In this document: one piece after another, positions 46,556-55,134 of the stretch | How positions within the stretch are numbered: the stretch's first letter is position 1 | Layout: the number at the start of each line of letters is the position of its first letter | DNA from: Pseudaquabacterium pictum | Lineage (GTDB): Bacteria; Pseudomonadota; Gammaproteobacteria; Burkholderiales; Burkholderiaceae_C | Direction: 5' to 3' | Assembly: GCF_005403045.1 (NCBI RefSeq) | Contig: NZ_BJCL01000004.1 | Coordinates: 186,001-250,000, forward strand | Length of the DNA stretch: 64,000 nucleotides | Position numbers and translations under genes: made by a program | The notes under the pieces: model-generated | What the model was told of the DNA's origin: nothing | The model's database searches: none | What the model saw: only the letters and a program-made list of their open reading frames with translations

Positions 46556-48717
46556 GCCCGCTCCCAGGCGTGGTAACGCCCCACCCACTGCAGCAGCGTC
46601 TGCGGCGCATGGGTGCGCTTCCATTCGCCGGCCACCGCCTTGTTGGCCTCGGCCAGCGTGGGGTAGGTGTGGATGGTGCCGAGGATCTTGTTCAGGCCCA
46701 GGCCATGCTTCATGGCCAGCACGTATTCGGCCAGCAGGTCACCGGCGTGCTCGCCGACGATGGTCACGCCCAGGATCCTGTCCTTGCCGGGCACGGTGAG
46801 CACCTTGACGAAGCCGTGCGCCGCACCGTCGGCGATGGCGCGGTCGAGGTCGTCGATGCCGTAGCGTGTCACCTCGTAGGCCACGCCCTGCTCCCGGGCT
46901 TCCACCTCGCTCAGGCCCACCCGCGCCACCTCGGGGTCGGTGAAGGTGGCCCAGGGGATCACGCGGTAGTCGGCCTTGAAGCGGCGGAAGCGGCCGAACA
47001 GCGCATTCACCGCCGCATACCAGGCCTGGTGGGCGGCGGTGTGGGTGAACTGGAACGGCCCGGCCACATCACCCACGGCATAGATGTTGGGGTACAGCGT
47101 CTGCAGGTAGGCATTGGTCTCGATGGTCTTGCGCGGGGTCAGCGGGATCCCCAGTTCCTCCAGCCCGTAGCCGGTGACACGCGGGCTGCGGCCCACCGCG
47201 CACAGCAGGTCGTCGAAGGGAATGGCCACCTCCACGCCGCCGGCCTTGGCGATCAGCCGTTTCTCCCCGTCCACCACCTCGACCCGCACCGCCTGGTGGC
47301 CGGTGAGCACGTTCACGCCATCGGCGCGCAGCGAGGCGGTCACCAGGGCCGAGACCTCGGGGTCCTCGCGCCCCATGATGCGCGGCGCCATCTCCACCTG
47401 GGTGACGGCACTGCCCAGCCGGGCAAAGCTCTGCGCCAGCTCGCTGCCGATGGGACCGCCGCCCAGCACCACCAAGCGCTTTGGCAACTTGGTCAGGCCC
47501 CACACCGTGTCACTGGTGAGGAAGCCGGCTTCCTTCAGCCCCGGGATCGGCGGCACGAAGGGGCTGGCCCCGGCGGCGATGACGATGTTCTTCGTCGTCA
47601 GGGTCTGCTGGCTGCCATCGGCCAGCGCCACCTCCACCGTCCAGGGGCTGGTGATGCGGGCGTGGCCCTGCAGCACCTCCACGCCCAGGCCGGTGTAGCG
47701 TTCCACCGAGTCGTGCGGCGCGATGTCGGCGATGACCCGGTGCACCCGCTGCATCACCGCGGCGAAGTCGACCCGGCCGGCGGCATCGGTCACGCCGAGC
47801 TCGTGGGCCTTCTTCAGCTGCTGCGCCATCTTGGCCGAGCGGATCAGCGCCTTGCTGGGCACGCAGCCGAAGTTCAGGCAGTCGCCGCCCATCTTGTGGC
47901 CTTCGATCAGCGTCACCTTGGCCTTGACGGCCGCGGCAATGTAGGCCGAGACCAGGCCACCGGCGCCGGCGCCGATCACCACCAGGTTGCGGTCGAAGGA
48001 CCGTGGCCTGGTCCATTTGGCGTAGACCTTGCGCTGTGCCAGCCAGCCCACGCCGGCCTTGGCCAGCAGCGGGAACAGGCCCAGCAGCACGAAGCTGCCC
48101 CACAGGCCCGGCGAGAGGATGTCGCCGGCCGACTGCACCGCCGCCAGCTGCGTGCCGGCGTTCACGAACACCGCGGTGCCGGCCAGCATGCCGACCTGGC
48201 TGACGGCATAGAAGCGGCCCGCGCCGATGGGCGTCAGGCCCATCATCAGGTTCACCAGCCAGAACGGGAACACCGGCACCAGGCGCAGCGTCAGCAGGTA
48301 GAAGGTGCCGTCCTGGCGCACACCCTCGTTGATGGGTGCCAGCGCCTGGCCGAAGCGGGCCTGGATGGTGTCACGCAGCAGGTAGCGCGCCGCCAGGAAG
48401 GCCAGCAGGGCGCCCAGGCTGGACGCGAAGCTCACCAGCAGCAGGCCCCAGCCCAGGCCGAACATGGCGCCGGCCGCCAGCGTGAGGATCAGCGCGCCGG
48501 GGATCGACAGCGCCGCGGCGGCCACATAGATGGCAAAGAAGATGGCGGCGGTGGTGATCGGCTGGGCCTGCACCCGCGCCTGCAGCGCATCGCGGCTGGC
48601 CTTGAGGTTGTCCAGCGTCAGCAGCGCACCCAGGCCGAAGTGCTGCCAAGCCCACACGGCCGCCAGCACCAAGGCCGCCGCGCCGGCCCACAGCAGGGCT
48701 TTGGGGGGGCGGGCCAT
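46552..48717 (-). CDS. Fusion of TVP38/TMEM64 membrane domain and dithiol FAD oxidoreductase
   Basis: 721 residues. The N-terminal 235 form a TVP38/TMEM64 (SNARE-associated/DedA-like) membrane region with about six helices (FFAIYVAAAALSIPGALIL; FWLVNLMMGLTPIG). From about 243 it is a pyridine-nucleotide disulphide reductase: FAD-binding GAGAGG, redox pair Cys280/Cys285 in GGDCLNFGCVPS, NADH-binding GGGPIG, and the C-terminal dimerisation domain with a HTYPTLAEA end containing the base His. Mercury-reductase-like proteins are relatives. The fusion puts a reductase on the membrane. The ATG at 48717 overlaps the ArsS stop. A metal or quinone reduction role is inferred. Confidence 0.9.
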   Translation of the reverse strand: MARPPKALLWAGAAALVLAAVWAWQHFGLGALLTLDNLKASRDALQARVQAQPITTAAIFFAIYVAAAALSIPGALILTLAAGAMFGLGWGLLLVSFASSLGALLAFLAARYLLRDTIQARFGQALAPINEGVRQDGTFYLLTLRLVPVFPFWLVNLMMGLTPIGAGRFYAVSQVGMLAGTAVFVNAGTQLAAVQSAGDILSPGLWGSFVLLGLFPLLAKAGVGWLAQRKVYAKWTRPRSFDRNLVVIGAGAGGLVSAYIAAAVKAKVTLIEGHKMGGDCLNFGCVPSKALIRSAKMAQQLKKAHELGVTDAAGRVDFAAVMQRVHRVIADIAPHDSVERYTGLGVEVLQGHARITSPWTVEVALADGSQQTLTTKNIVIAAGASPFVPPIPGLKEAGFLTSDTVWGLTKLPKRLVVLGGGPIGSELAQSFARLGSAVTQVEMAPRIMGREDPEVSALVTASLRADGVNVLTGHQAVRVEVVDGEKRLIAKAGGVEVAIPFDDLLCAVGRSPRVTGYGLEELGIPLTPRKTIETNAYLQTLYPNIYAVGDVAGPFQFTHTAAHQAWYAAVNALFGRFRRFKADYRVIPWATFTDPEVARVGLSEVEAREQGVAYEVTRYGIDDLDRAIADGAAHGFVKVLTVPGKDRILGVTIVGEHAGDLLAEYVLAMKHGLGLNKILGTIHTYPTLAEANKAVAGEWKRTHAPQTLLQWVGRYHAWERA

Positions 48718-49709
48718 CAGCGGGCGCCCTCGGCCTCGGCCGCCGCCGCTTCCAGCGCACCGCCGCAACTGCTGCCCTGGCCGGCCGTGCAGCCGTAGCA
48801 ATGGTCGGCGATGCGGATGTCGGTGCCTGCCGCGCCGTGTTGCAGCAGGTCACGCAGGTGCGGCTGCGACTGCCCGCCGATGCTGGCGCGCAGGCCCAGC
48901 ATCTGGTTGAAGTCGCAGTCGAAGAGGAAGCCCTGCCAGTCGACGCTGAGCAGGCTGCGGCACATCACGGTGTCGAGGTTCTCGGCGCGGTAGCTGCCAT
49001 GCAGCAGCTGCATGTAGCTGCCGAACGTGCCCTGGCTGACCAGCGTGCTGCCGAAGCGCTGGATCGGCATGTTGGTCAGCGCGAACAGGTGGTCGAAGCG
49101 GATGCCGAAGTGCAGCAGCAGCTCGCGCTTGTAGTCGGCCTCCAGCGGCCCCTGCGGTGGCGGCAGCACCGGGCCCTGCGGGTTGTAGACGAGGTTCAGC
49201 ACCAGACCGCGGGCGGGGTCACCGTAGCCCAGCGCATTGAGCTGGCGCAGCCCGGCGATGCTGCGCTCGAACACGCCGTCGCCGCGCTGCCGGTCGACAT
49301 TGGCCGGCGAGTAGCAGGGCAGCGAGGCGGTGACCTCCACCCCCTGCCCGGCCAGGAAGGCCGCCAGATCGTCCTGGCCCGGCTCGGACAGGATGGTGAG
49401 GTTGCAGCGGTCGATGACCCGCACGCCCAGTGCCCGGGCCTGGCGCACCAGGTGGCGGAAGTGCAGATTCAGCTCCGGCGCCCCGCCGGTGAGGTCCAGC
49501 GTCGCCACCCGGCGGGTGCGCAGCACCTCGATCACCAGGGCGACCGTGTCGCCGTCCATCATCTCGGTGCGCTGCGGGCTGGCCGCCACGTGGCAGTGCA
49601 GGCAGCTCTGGTTGCACTTGTAGCCCAGGTTCACCTGGAGGGTGTCCAGCGAGCGGCGCCGGATCGGCGGGAAGTCGGTGGCGGCGAGCAGGGGCAGGGT
49701 GGCGTGCAT
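48717..49709 (-). CDS. arsS: Arsenosugar biosynthesis radical SAM protein ArsS
   Basis: 330 residues. The radical-SAM cluster Cys32-x3-Cys36-x2-Cys39 is seen in YKCNQSCLHCH. The C-terminal ArsS-specific region has the CYGCTAGQGSSCGG cysteine block (about 304-317), which includes a second possible cluster. ArsS puts a 5'-deoxyadenosyl group from SAM on methylated arsenic to start arsenosugar formation. The expected arsM methyltransferase is not in the window. It is the first gene of the operon, with the start at 49709 about 28 bases below the predicted transcript start. The ATG is preferred over an upstream in-frame start that has no family similarity. Confidence 0.93.
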   Translation of the reverse strand: MHATLPLLAATDFPPIRRRSLDTLQVNLGYKCNQSCLHCHVAASPQRTEMMDGDTVALVIEVLRTRRVATLDLTGGAPELNLHFRHLVRQARALGVRVIDRCNLTILSEPGQDDLAAFLAGQGVEVTASLPCYSPANVDRQRGDGVFERSIAGLRQLNALGYGDPARGLVLNLVYNPQGPVLPPPQGPLEADYKRELLLHFGIRFDHLFALTNMPIQRFGSTLVSQGTFGSYMQLLHGSYRAENLDTVMCRSLLSVDWQGFLFDCDFNQMLGLRASIGGQSQPHLRDLLQHGAAGTDIRIADHCYGCTAGQGSSCGGALEAAAAEAEGAR

Positions 49710-49743
49710 GGGTGTCCGGTTCGGCAGGAAGCGACACCCGGTA

Positions 49744-49769
49744 TTCGCGCCAGCGCGCCGATCGGTTAC
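49744..49769 (-). promoter_or_regulatory. Predicted SigF-type ECF promoter for the arsS operon
   Basis: Read on the minus strand: GTAACC at 49769-49764, a 16-base spacer, CGAA at 49747-49744. Spacing and both boxes are exact for the GTAACC-N16-CGAA element known (to my recollection) for the Caulobacter SigF ECF sigma factor. The transcript should begin a few bases below 49744 and leave a short leader before the ArsS ATG at 49709. The sigma factor of the same class is encoded divergently at 49886. Confidence 0.72.
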
Positions 49770-49859
49770 AGCCGGCACCGCCGCCGCGGCCTGGGTGCCT
49801 TGGGCGGCACAATGGTCTCACTGAACCGGCACACCGACCCACCCATCCTGCGGGCCGGT

Positions 49860-49885
49860 GTAACCAAAGGGGCTTGCGCCGCGAC
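49860..49885 (+). promoter_or_regulatory. Near-match SigF-type element before the sigma factor gene
   Basis: GTAACC at 49860-49865, 16-base spacer, CGAC at 49882-49885 (one mismatch to CGAA) directly before the ATG at 49886. A promoter here would start transcription inside the coding sequence, so either the true start codon is further in or this is not a working promoter. It is reported because the same -35 box occurs twice in the divergent region. Confidence 0.3.
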
Positions 49886-50494
49886 ATGCCTGTTGACGAC
49901 AGCCACGGCGACTTCGAGTCAGCCCTCAAGCCGCTTTGGCTGCGTGCGCAGTCGGGCGATGACGCCGCCTACCGGCAAGCCTTGGGCCTGCTGGCGGCGC
50001 GGCTGCGCGCCTACTTGAAGCGCCGTCTCGCGGGCTGGCCCGACGAGGTGGAAGACCTGGTTCAGGAGACGCTGTTGGCCCTGCATCTGCAACGTGGCAC
50101 CTACGACCCGACGCTGGCTGTCAGCGCCTGGGCCGTGGCGATCGCACGCCACAAGCTGGTCGACCTGTGGCGCCGGCGTGGCCGGCGCGACAAGCTGCAC
50201 GACGCCATCGACGATGTGGACGAGCAACTGCTGGCGGCCGAGCCCGACGACGGCGGCGCCCGGCGTGATCTGGAAACGCTGTTCGGCGCCTTGCCGCAGG
50301 CCCAGCGGCAGGCCATCGTGCTGACCAAGCTCGAAGGCCTCTCGGTGGCCGAAGCGGCGGCGCGCACCGGCGCGTCCGAATCGGCCATCAAGGTGCAGGT
50401 GCACCGCGGCCTGAAACGCCTGGCGGCCCTGGTCCGCCAGGACACCCGGGATGACCCAGGCACGCACCAGCCTGGTCCAGCACGCCCGACATGA
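49886..50494 (+). CDS. ECF-type RNA polymerase sigma factor (SigF-like)
   Basis: 202 residues. Region 2 is at about 30-95 (DEVEDLVQETLLALHLQRGTYD, then AWAVAIARHKLVDLWRRRGRR), and region 4 at about 140-190 (LPQAQRQAIVLTKLEGLSVAEAAARTGASESAIKVQVHRGLKRL). The short N-terminus and overlap with the anti-sigma are like the sigF-nrsF pair of Caulobacter, which answers chromate, cadmium and other heavy metals. The ATG at 49886 gives the expected N-terminal length. The gene is divergent to arsS, 176 bases apart. Confidence 0.92.
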   Translation: MPVDDSHGDFESALKPLWLRAQSGDDAAYRQALGLLAARLRAYLKRRLAGWPDEVEDLVQETLLALHLQRGTYDPTLAVSAWAVAIARHKLVDLWRRRGRRDKLHDAIDDVDEQLLAAEPDDGGARRDLETLFGALPQAQRQAIVLTKLEGLSVAEAAARTGASESAIKVQVHRGLKRLAALVRQDTRDDPGTHQPGPARPT

Positions 50495-51126
50495 AGACCG
50501 ATGCCCTGATCGACCTGCTGGCCCGCGACGCCGGCCCCGCACCCCGTGCGCTGGCGGCGCGCCGGCTGTCGCCTGCCGCCGCCGCCGGCCTGCTGATGAG
50601 CGCAGCGATCTCGATCGCCTGGTTCGGCGTCATCCCGGCGCCGATGTTCGCCACCGCCGTGCCGTGGACGAAGATGGCCTATGCCGGCGCCCTGGCGCTG
50701 GCCGCCGGCTGGCTGACGGCGCGCCTGTCGCGGCCGGCGGCGCCGACCGCCCAGCCGCGGCGCCTGACCGTCCTGGTGCTGCTGGCCATGGCGGCGGTGG
50801 GTGGCGTTTCGCTGGCCGCCACGCCACCCGGTGCGCGCCTGGATGGCCTGCTCGGCCATTCCTGGGCCTCGTGCCCCTGGAGCGTGTTGGCGCTGTCGCT
50901 GCCGGCGCTGGCAGCCGCGCTCTGGTCGGTGCGCGGCCTCGCGCCAACGCGGCCCCGGGCCGCCGGGTTCGCGGCCGGGCTGTTGGCCGGCTCGGTGGGC
51001 GCCTTCGGCTATGCCTTGTCCTGTCCCGAGGCCTCGCCGGCCTTCGTGGCTGTGTGGTACACGCTGGGCATCGCCGTCACCGGCGCTGTCGGCGCCGCCC
51101 TCGGGCCCCGGCTGCTGCGCTGGTGA
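50491..51126 (+). CDS. nrsF: NrsF-type (DUF1109) membrane anti-sigma factor
   Basis: 211 residues with six hydrophobic helices in three pairs. Conserved periplasmic-side cysteines are visible in HSWASCPWSV and YALSCPEASPAFVAVWYTLG. In Caulobacter the NrsF cysteines are required for the response to metals. The short N-terminal cytoplasmic segment would bind the sigma factor. Its ATG overlaps the sigma stop (ATGA), so the two are made together in the way usual for sigma/anti-sigma pairs. Confidence 0.9.
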   Translation: MKTDALIDLLARDAGPAPRALAARRLSPAAAAGLLMSAAISIAWFGVIPAPMFATAVPWTKMAYAGALALAAGWLTARLSRPAAPTAQPRRLTVLVLLAMAAVGGVSLAATPPGARLDGLLGHSWASCPWSVLALSLPALAAALWSVRGLAPTRPRAAGFAAGLLAGSVGAFGYALSCPEASPAFVAVWYTLGIAVTGAVGAALGPRLLRW

Positions 51127-51192
51127 GCGGCCTGGCCGCGCGGCGCCGTCTGCCGGGCGCAGCCGATCGGGTCAACGACCGGCGGCCGCCGT

Positions 51193-52617
51193 TCACGTGC
51201 CGTGGGACTTGCCGGTGTCCAGGTTGTAGTCCTTGGCCGACAGGCTGGTCTTGGCCCTCTGCTTGGGCTTGACCTCGATGACATTGCGCTTGACCTTGCG
51301 GCGGACCTGGCCGTCCCGCAGCTTCGCGGCCACCACGTTGTCCGCAATGTCGTAGTCCTTGTCGAAGGTTTCGGCCCAGGTGATCCACAGGGTCTTGAAG
51401 TCGATCGCCAGCACCTTGTTGGCATCGGTGGCGTGGGCGGTGTAGAACAGCGAGTCGTCGTGCAGGTTGGCGGCATGCCGGCGCACACACTGCCAGCGTG
51501 CACCCTCGCCGGCCAGCTTGGTGTAGGCGTCCAGGTTGTGTTCGGCGCCGCCCAGCGTCTCGGCCAGGATGTTGGGCGCCGGCAGGGGGCTGTTGCCGTC
51601 GTGCTTGTCGTGCACGTTCGAGAACTTCAGGTGGCGGTAGTGGTCGCCCACCAGGCCGGAGGTGTCCTTGAGCGCCGCTTCCGTGCCCACGTCGTACATC
51701 GACGGCACCGCGCGGGTGTCGGCATTGGTGCTGTCGTAGATGGCCTCGACATAGCCCGTCCAGTGCTTGGCATGCTGGAAGATCAGCTCCAGCCGCTGGT
51801 CATGGCCGCCATCGTCGAAGGACACCATCACGCCGAACATGAACGGATCCACCTTGTCCAGGTCCTTGTCGTTCAAGGCCTGGTGGCTGGGCGTCCACTT
51901 CTGGTTCTTGTCGGCGATGCGCAGTTCGTTCCTGGCGTACTGGTCGACGGCCACGCCCACCGCGGCATTCAGGGTGGCGGCCTGCTGGATGGCGGCGATC
52001 CTGCTGGCGGCCTTGGTGGCATGTTCCTTCACATAAAGGTTGACCTCCCGGCCGTCGGACACGGCGTTGCGCTTGCCGTCGTCCGTGTAGCCGGTGGCCA
52101 GCTTGGCCTGCGCCAGGTTCTTGCCCTGCACCACGGTGGACGCAGGCGCAGCGGTCGGCAGGCGGGCCGCCAGGCTGGTGGAAGGCCGATCCGGACCGGC
52201 GGCCCAGGCCGCTGCACGCGCGCCCATCGCATCGGCCTCCTGCTCCAGCTGCTGGTCCTGGTTGACTGCCCAGCCACCGGCCATCTGCAGGCTGGGCGCC
52301 ACCCGGCCCTGGGCCTGCTGCACCACATGCCAGGCCTCGTGCGCCAGGTGGTGGTCCTGGCCCGGCGCCAGGTGGATGTCATGGCCCTGCGCAAAGGCCT
52401 GCGCACCCAGCGCGGCCGGCATCGGTGAACCACGGTGCACCCGCACGCCGCCCAGATCGAGCCCGGACAGCGCCTGGATGCCCTGGCGCAGCGGCGCCGG
52501 CAGGCTGCCCACCTGGGCAGGCCCGGGCGGCTGGCGGGCCAGGCCGCGATGCCCGGCTGTGCTGGCGGGCTCAGGGTGGTTCGCGGCCTTCCGGCTCGCT
52601 GGCAGATGCTGGCGCAT
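51193..52617 (-). CDS. DUF4157 protein with unrecognised C-terminal region
   Basis: 474 residues. DUF4157 is at about 38-110: LPAPLRQGIQALSGLDLGGVRVHRG, then the zinc-protease-like HEAWH at 93-97 with VVQQAQGRV. A linker follows to about 165 and then 300 residues that I do not recognise, with many polar and charged residues, an HDQRLELIFQHAKHWTGYVEAIY stretch and a Lys/Arg-rich C-terminus. DUF4157 is often the leader of cargo for extracellular contractile injection systems. The start at 52617 is set by AGGAG upstream; no signal peptide. It lies between the NrsF gene and the esterase gene, in neither operon. Confidence 0.8.
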   Translation of the reverse strand: MRQHLPASRKAANHPEPASTAGHRGLARQPPGPAQVGSLPAPLRQGIQALSGLDLGGVRVHRGSPMPAALGAQAFAQGHDIHLAPGQDHHLAHEAWHVVQQAQGRVAPSLQMAGGWAVNQDQQLEQEADAMGARAAAWAAGPDRPSTSLAARLPTAAPASTVVQGKNLAQAKLATGYTDDGKRNAVSDGREVNLYVKEHATKAASRIAAIQQAATLNAAVGVAVDQYARNELRIADKNQKWTPSHQALNDKDLDKVDPFMFGVMVSFDDGGHDQRLELIFQHAKHWTGYVEAIYDSTNADTRAVPSMYDVGTEAALKDTSGLVGDHYRHLKFSNVHDKHDGNSPLPAPNILAETLGGAEHNLDAYTKLAGEGARWQCVRRHAANLHDDSLFYTAHATDANKVLAIDFKTLWITWAETFDKDYDIADNVVAAKLRDGQVRRKVKRNVIEVKPKQRAKTSLSAKDYNLDTGKSHGT

Positions 52618-52749
52618 GGGCGGGGGCTCCTGGTGGCAGACGGGGCCGCCCAGCCTGGCTGCGCCCCCGCGCAGCGCACTGTAGGCACCGCCCGGGCGCA
52701 CCACAAGCCGCCCGTCGGTCCGGACCCCTAGGTTCAAGCCTGGGTGCGC

Positions 52750-53835
52750 TCAGGCGGTGCCGCCATGGGGCAACGCCAGGAAGAACCGCACCATTTCCGC
52801 CGAGGCATCCGGCCCGGCGCCGTCGGTGTGGGACCCGCTGGCATGGCCGCCAGACCAGGCATGGCCCGCGCCGTGCACCGTCCAATGCTCGATGCGGGTG
52901 TGGCCCAGCGCGTCGGTGTGCACAGCGCGGCTGTAGCGGCGCCCGCCGGGCGCCTGGCCGGTGTGGGTGACGGCCTGCAGGCCGCCACCTGCTTCGGCGG
53001 CATGGGCTGCCCGGGCCTGCTGCACGATGGCTTCGCCATTGGCGGGCTGCACGGTGTGGTCCCGGTCGCCATGGAAGACGATGACCGGCACCGCCTGCAC
53101 CGCCTTCCTGCCGCCACCGGCCGCAGCGCCGGGCAGGTTCTTCAGGGCCGGCAGGCCGCTGCGCCCGCCCTTCATCGCGGCCAGGGCCGACGGGATGTCG
53201 TGCGCGCTGGCATAGGGCAGGCCGGAGTGGGCGCCGACGCCGGCAAACAGATCGGGGCAGGTCTCGCCCAGCACCACGGCCATGGCCGCGCCGGCCGACA
53301 GACCGGCCACGAAGATGCGCCGGGGGTCGGCACCATGCCGCTGCGCCACCTCGCGGACGATGCCCGCGATCAGCGACGGCTCGCCGCCATCGCCGGCCTG
53401 GTCCTGCGGCCGGAACCAGTTCCAGCATGCCGACGGGTTGGCCTGCGCCGGCTGCTCGGGATAGACCACCAGGAAGCCGTGCGCATCGGCCAGCCGGTTC
53501 ATCTGCGTGCCTGTCGCGAAGTCGTCGGCGGACTGGGTGCAGCCGTGCAGCATCACCAGCAGCGGGGGTGGCCCGTCCGGCAGGACCGCCGGCACATGCA
53601 GCTTGTAGGCCCGGGTGCCGGCGGCGTTGCTGAAGTGGTGCGTGGCCAGACCGCCCGGACGCTGCGGTGCCTCGGCCAGCGGCCCGGGGGCCAGGGCGCG
53701 CCGGAGGGTCTCGGTCACGCCACGCATCGGCCCGGTGCCGGTGTCGAGGCCGGCGGAGGCCAGCGCCCGCTGGATGGTCGCGTGGATCGCCTGGCCGTCG
53801 AACGACGGCGCACGGGCGTGGAAGGGAGGCTTCAT
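52750..53835 (-). CDS. PHA/PHB depolymerase family esterase
   Basis: 361 residues of the alpha/beta hydrolase poly(hydroxyalkanoate) depolymerase group. HGCTQSADDFATGTQMN gives the oxyanion hole, Ser180 in GLSAGAAM is the nucleophile, the Asp is expected in FHGDRDHTV and the His in GAGHAWSGG. There is no signal peptide or lipase box variant (GxSxG is normal). The substrate may be short PHA oligomers or another ester such as feruloyl. It follows the RHH regulator by 40 bases on the same strand, probably in one operon. Confidence 0.92.
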   Translation of the reverse strand: MKPPFHARAPSFDGQAIHATIQRALASAGLDTGTGPMRGVTETLRRALAPGPLAEAPQRPGGLATHHFSNAAGTRAYKLHVPAVLPDGPPPLLVMLHGCTQSADDFATGTQMNRLADAHGFLVVYPEQPAQANPSACWNWFRPQDQAGDGGEPSLIAGIVREVAQRHGADPRRIFVAGLSAGAAMAVVLGETCPDLFAGVGAHSGLPYASAHDIPSALAAMKGGRSGLPALKNLPGAAAGGGRKAVQAVPVIVFHGDRDHTVQPANGEAIVQQARAAHAAEAGGGLQAVTHTGQAPGGRRYSRAVHTDALGHTRIEHWTVHGAGHAWSGGHASGSHTDGAGPDASAEMVRFFLALPHGGTA

Positions 53836-53875
53836 GGTGGGCTTTCTGCGGGTGGTGTCGGGGGAAGGAGGGCGG

Positions 53876-54310
53876 TCAGCGGATGCGGTCGGCCAGCGCC
53901 CGCCGCACCGCCGGGCTGGCCTGGAACGCGCCCAGCACGGTGACGGAGGCGATGGCCGCGCGTGCCAGCACGGGCGGCACGTCGTCGGCGATGCGGGCGA
54001 GGCCGACGACCTGCACCTGCAGCGTCTGGCCCGCCGCCACCACCTGCTCCAGGTCGGCGCGGCTGAAGTGCTGCAGGCCGACGGTGAGCGTGCGGCGCGA
54101 GACGGTCTGCTTCAGCGTGTCGGCATGCAGGGCCAGCTGGTTGCGCAGCGCCGTGCGCACCAGGTCCGAGCGGTTGGAGTAGAAGCCTTCCTGGACCAGC
54201 AGGTCCACCTGGCCCAGGTCGACGACGCCGACGTTGACGGTCATCTTCTCGGTTTCGCCGGCGCGCTGGCGGGGTTCGATCGCTGCTGATTTCTGCTGCA
54301 TGTCATCCAT
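53876..54310 (-). CDS. Ribbon-helix-helix (CopG/ParD-like) regulator
   Basis: 144 residues, longer than a plain CopG (45-80). The ribbon-helix-helix N-domain is MTVNVGVVDLGQVDLLVQEG with YSNRSDLVRTALRNQL as helices (about residues 23-60). The last 80 residues are a second domain with VQVVGLARIADDV and an Ala-rich end. It is next to the PHA-depolymerase-like gene as in several betaproteobacteria. No toxin gene is adjacent, so a toxin-antitoxin role is unlikely. The start at 54310 (MDDMQQ) lies immediately after a perfect palindrome; a start at 54244 is the alternative. Confidence 0.82.
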   Translation of the reverse strand: MDDMQQKSAAIEPRQRAGETEKMTVNVGVVDLGQVDLLVQEGFYSNRSDLVRTALRNQLALHADTLKQTVSRRTLTVGLQHFSRADLEQVVAAGQTLQVQVVGLARIADDVPPVLARAAIASVTVLGAFQASPAVRRALADRIR

Positions 54311-54312
54311 CT

Positions 54313-54330
54313 GGATTCCAATTGGAATCC
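54313..54330. promoter_or_regulatory. 18-base perfect palindrome, probable operator of the RHH regulator
   Basis: The bases read GGATTCCAATTGGAATCC on both strands, three bases upstream of the RHH start at 54310. A second related TTGGAATCCC-ATTGGA segment overlaps its right side. RHH proteins bind short palindromic operators as paired dimers, so autoregulation at the start of the RHH-esterase operon is the obvious reading. The sequence is far more AT-rich than its neighbours. Confidence 0.7.
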
Positions 54331-54434
54331 CATTGGAGCATGAATCGGCAACGGACGGACCGAAGCGACGGTTTTGCCGCCACCCGGCCGCCACGTCGAG
54401 GTGGTGGACTTCGCCGCCGCGCCGGCGTCGCGCC

Positions 54435-55133
<699 letters not shown>

Positions 55134-55134
55134 G

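Noticed and set aside
49860-49885. GTAACC-N16-CGAC as the sigma factor's own promoter
   Set aside because: The -10 box touches the ATG at 49886, so the transcript would lack the start codon. It is kept only as a low-confidence site.
53876-54310. RHH protein as antitoxin of a toxin-antitoxin pair
   Set aside because: Length (144 residues), the second domain and the adjoining esterase do not fit; no small toxin gene is on either side.
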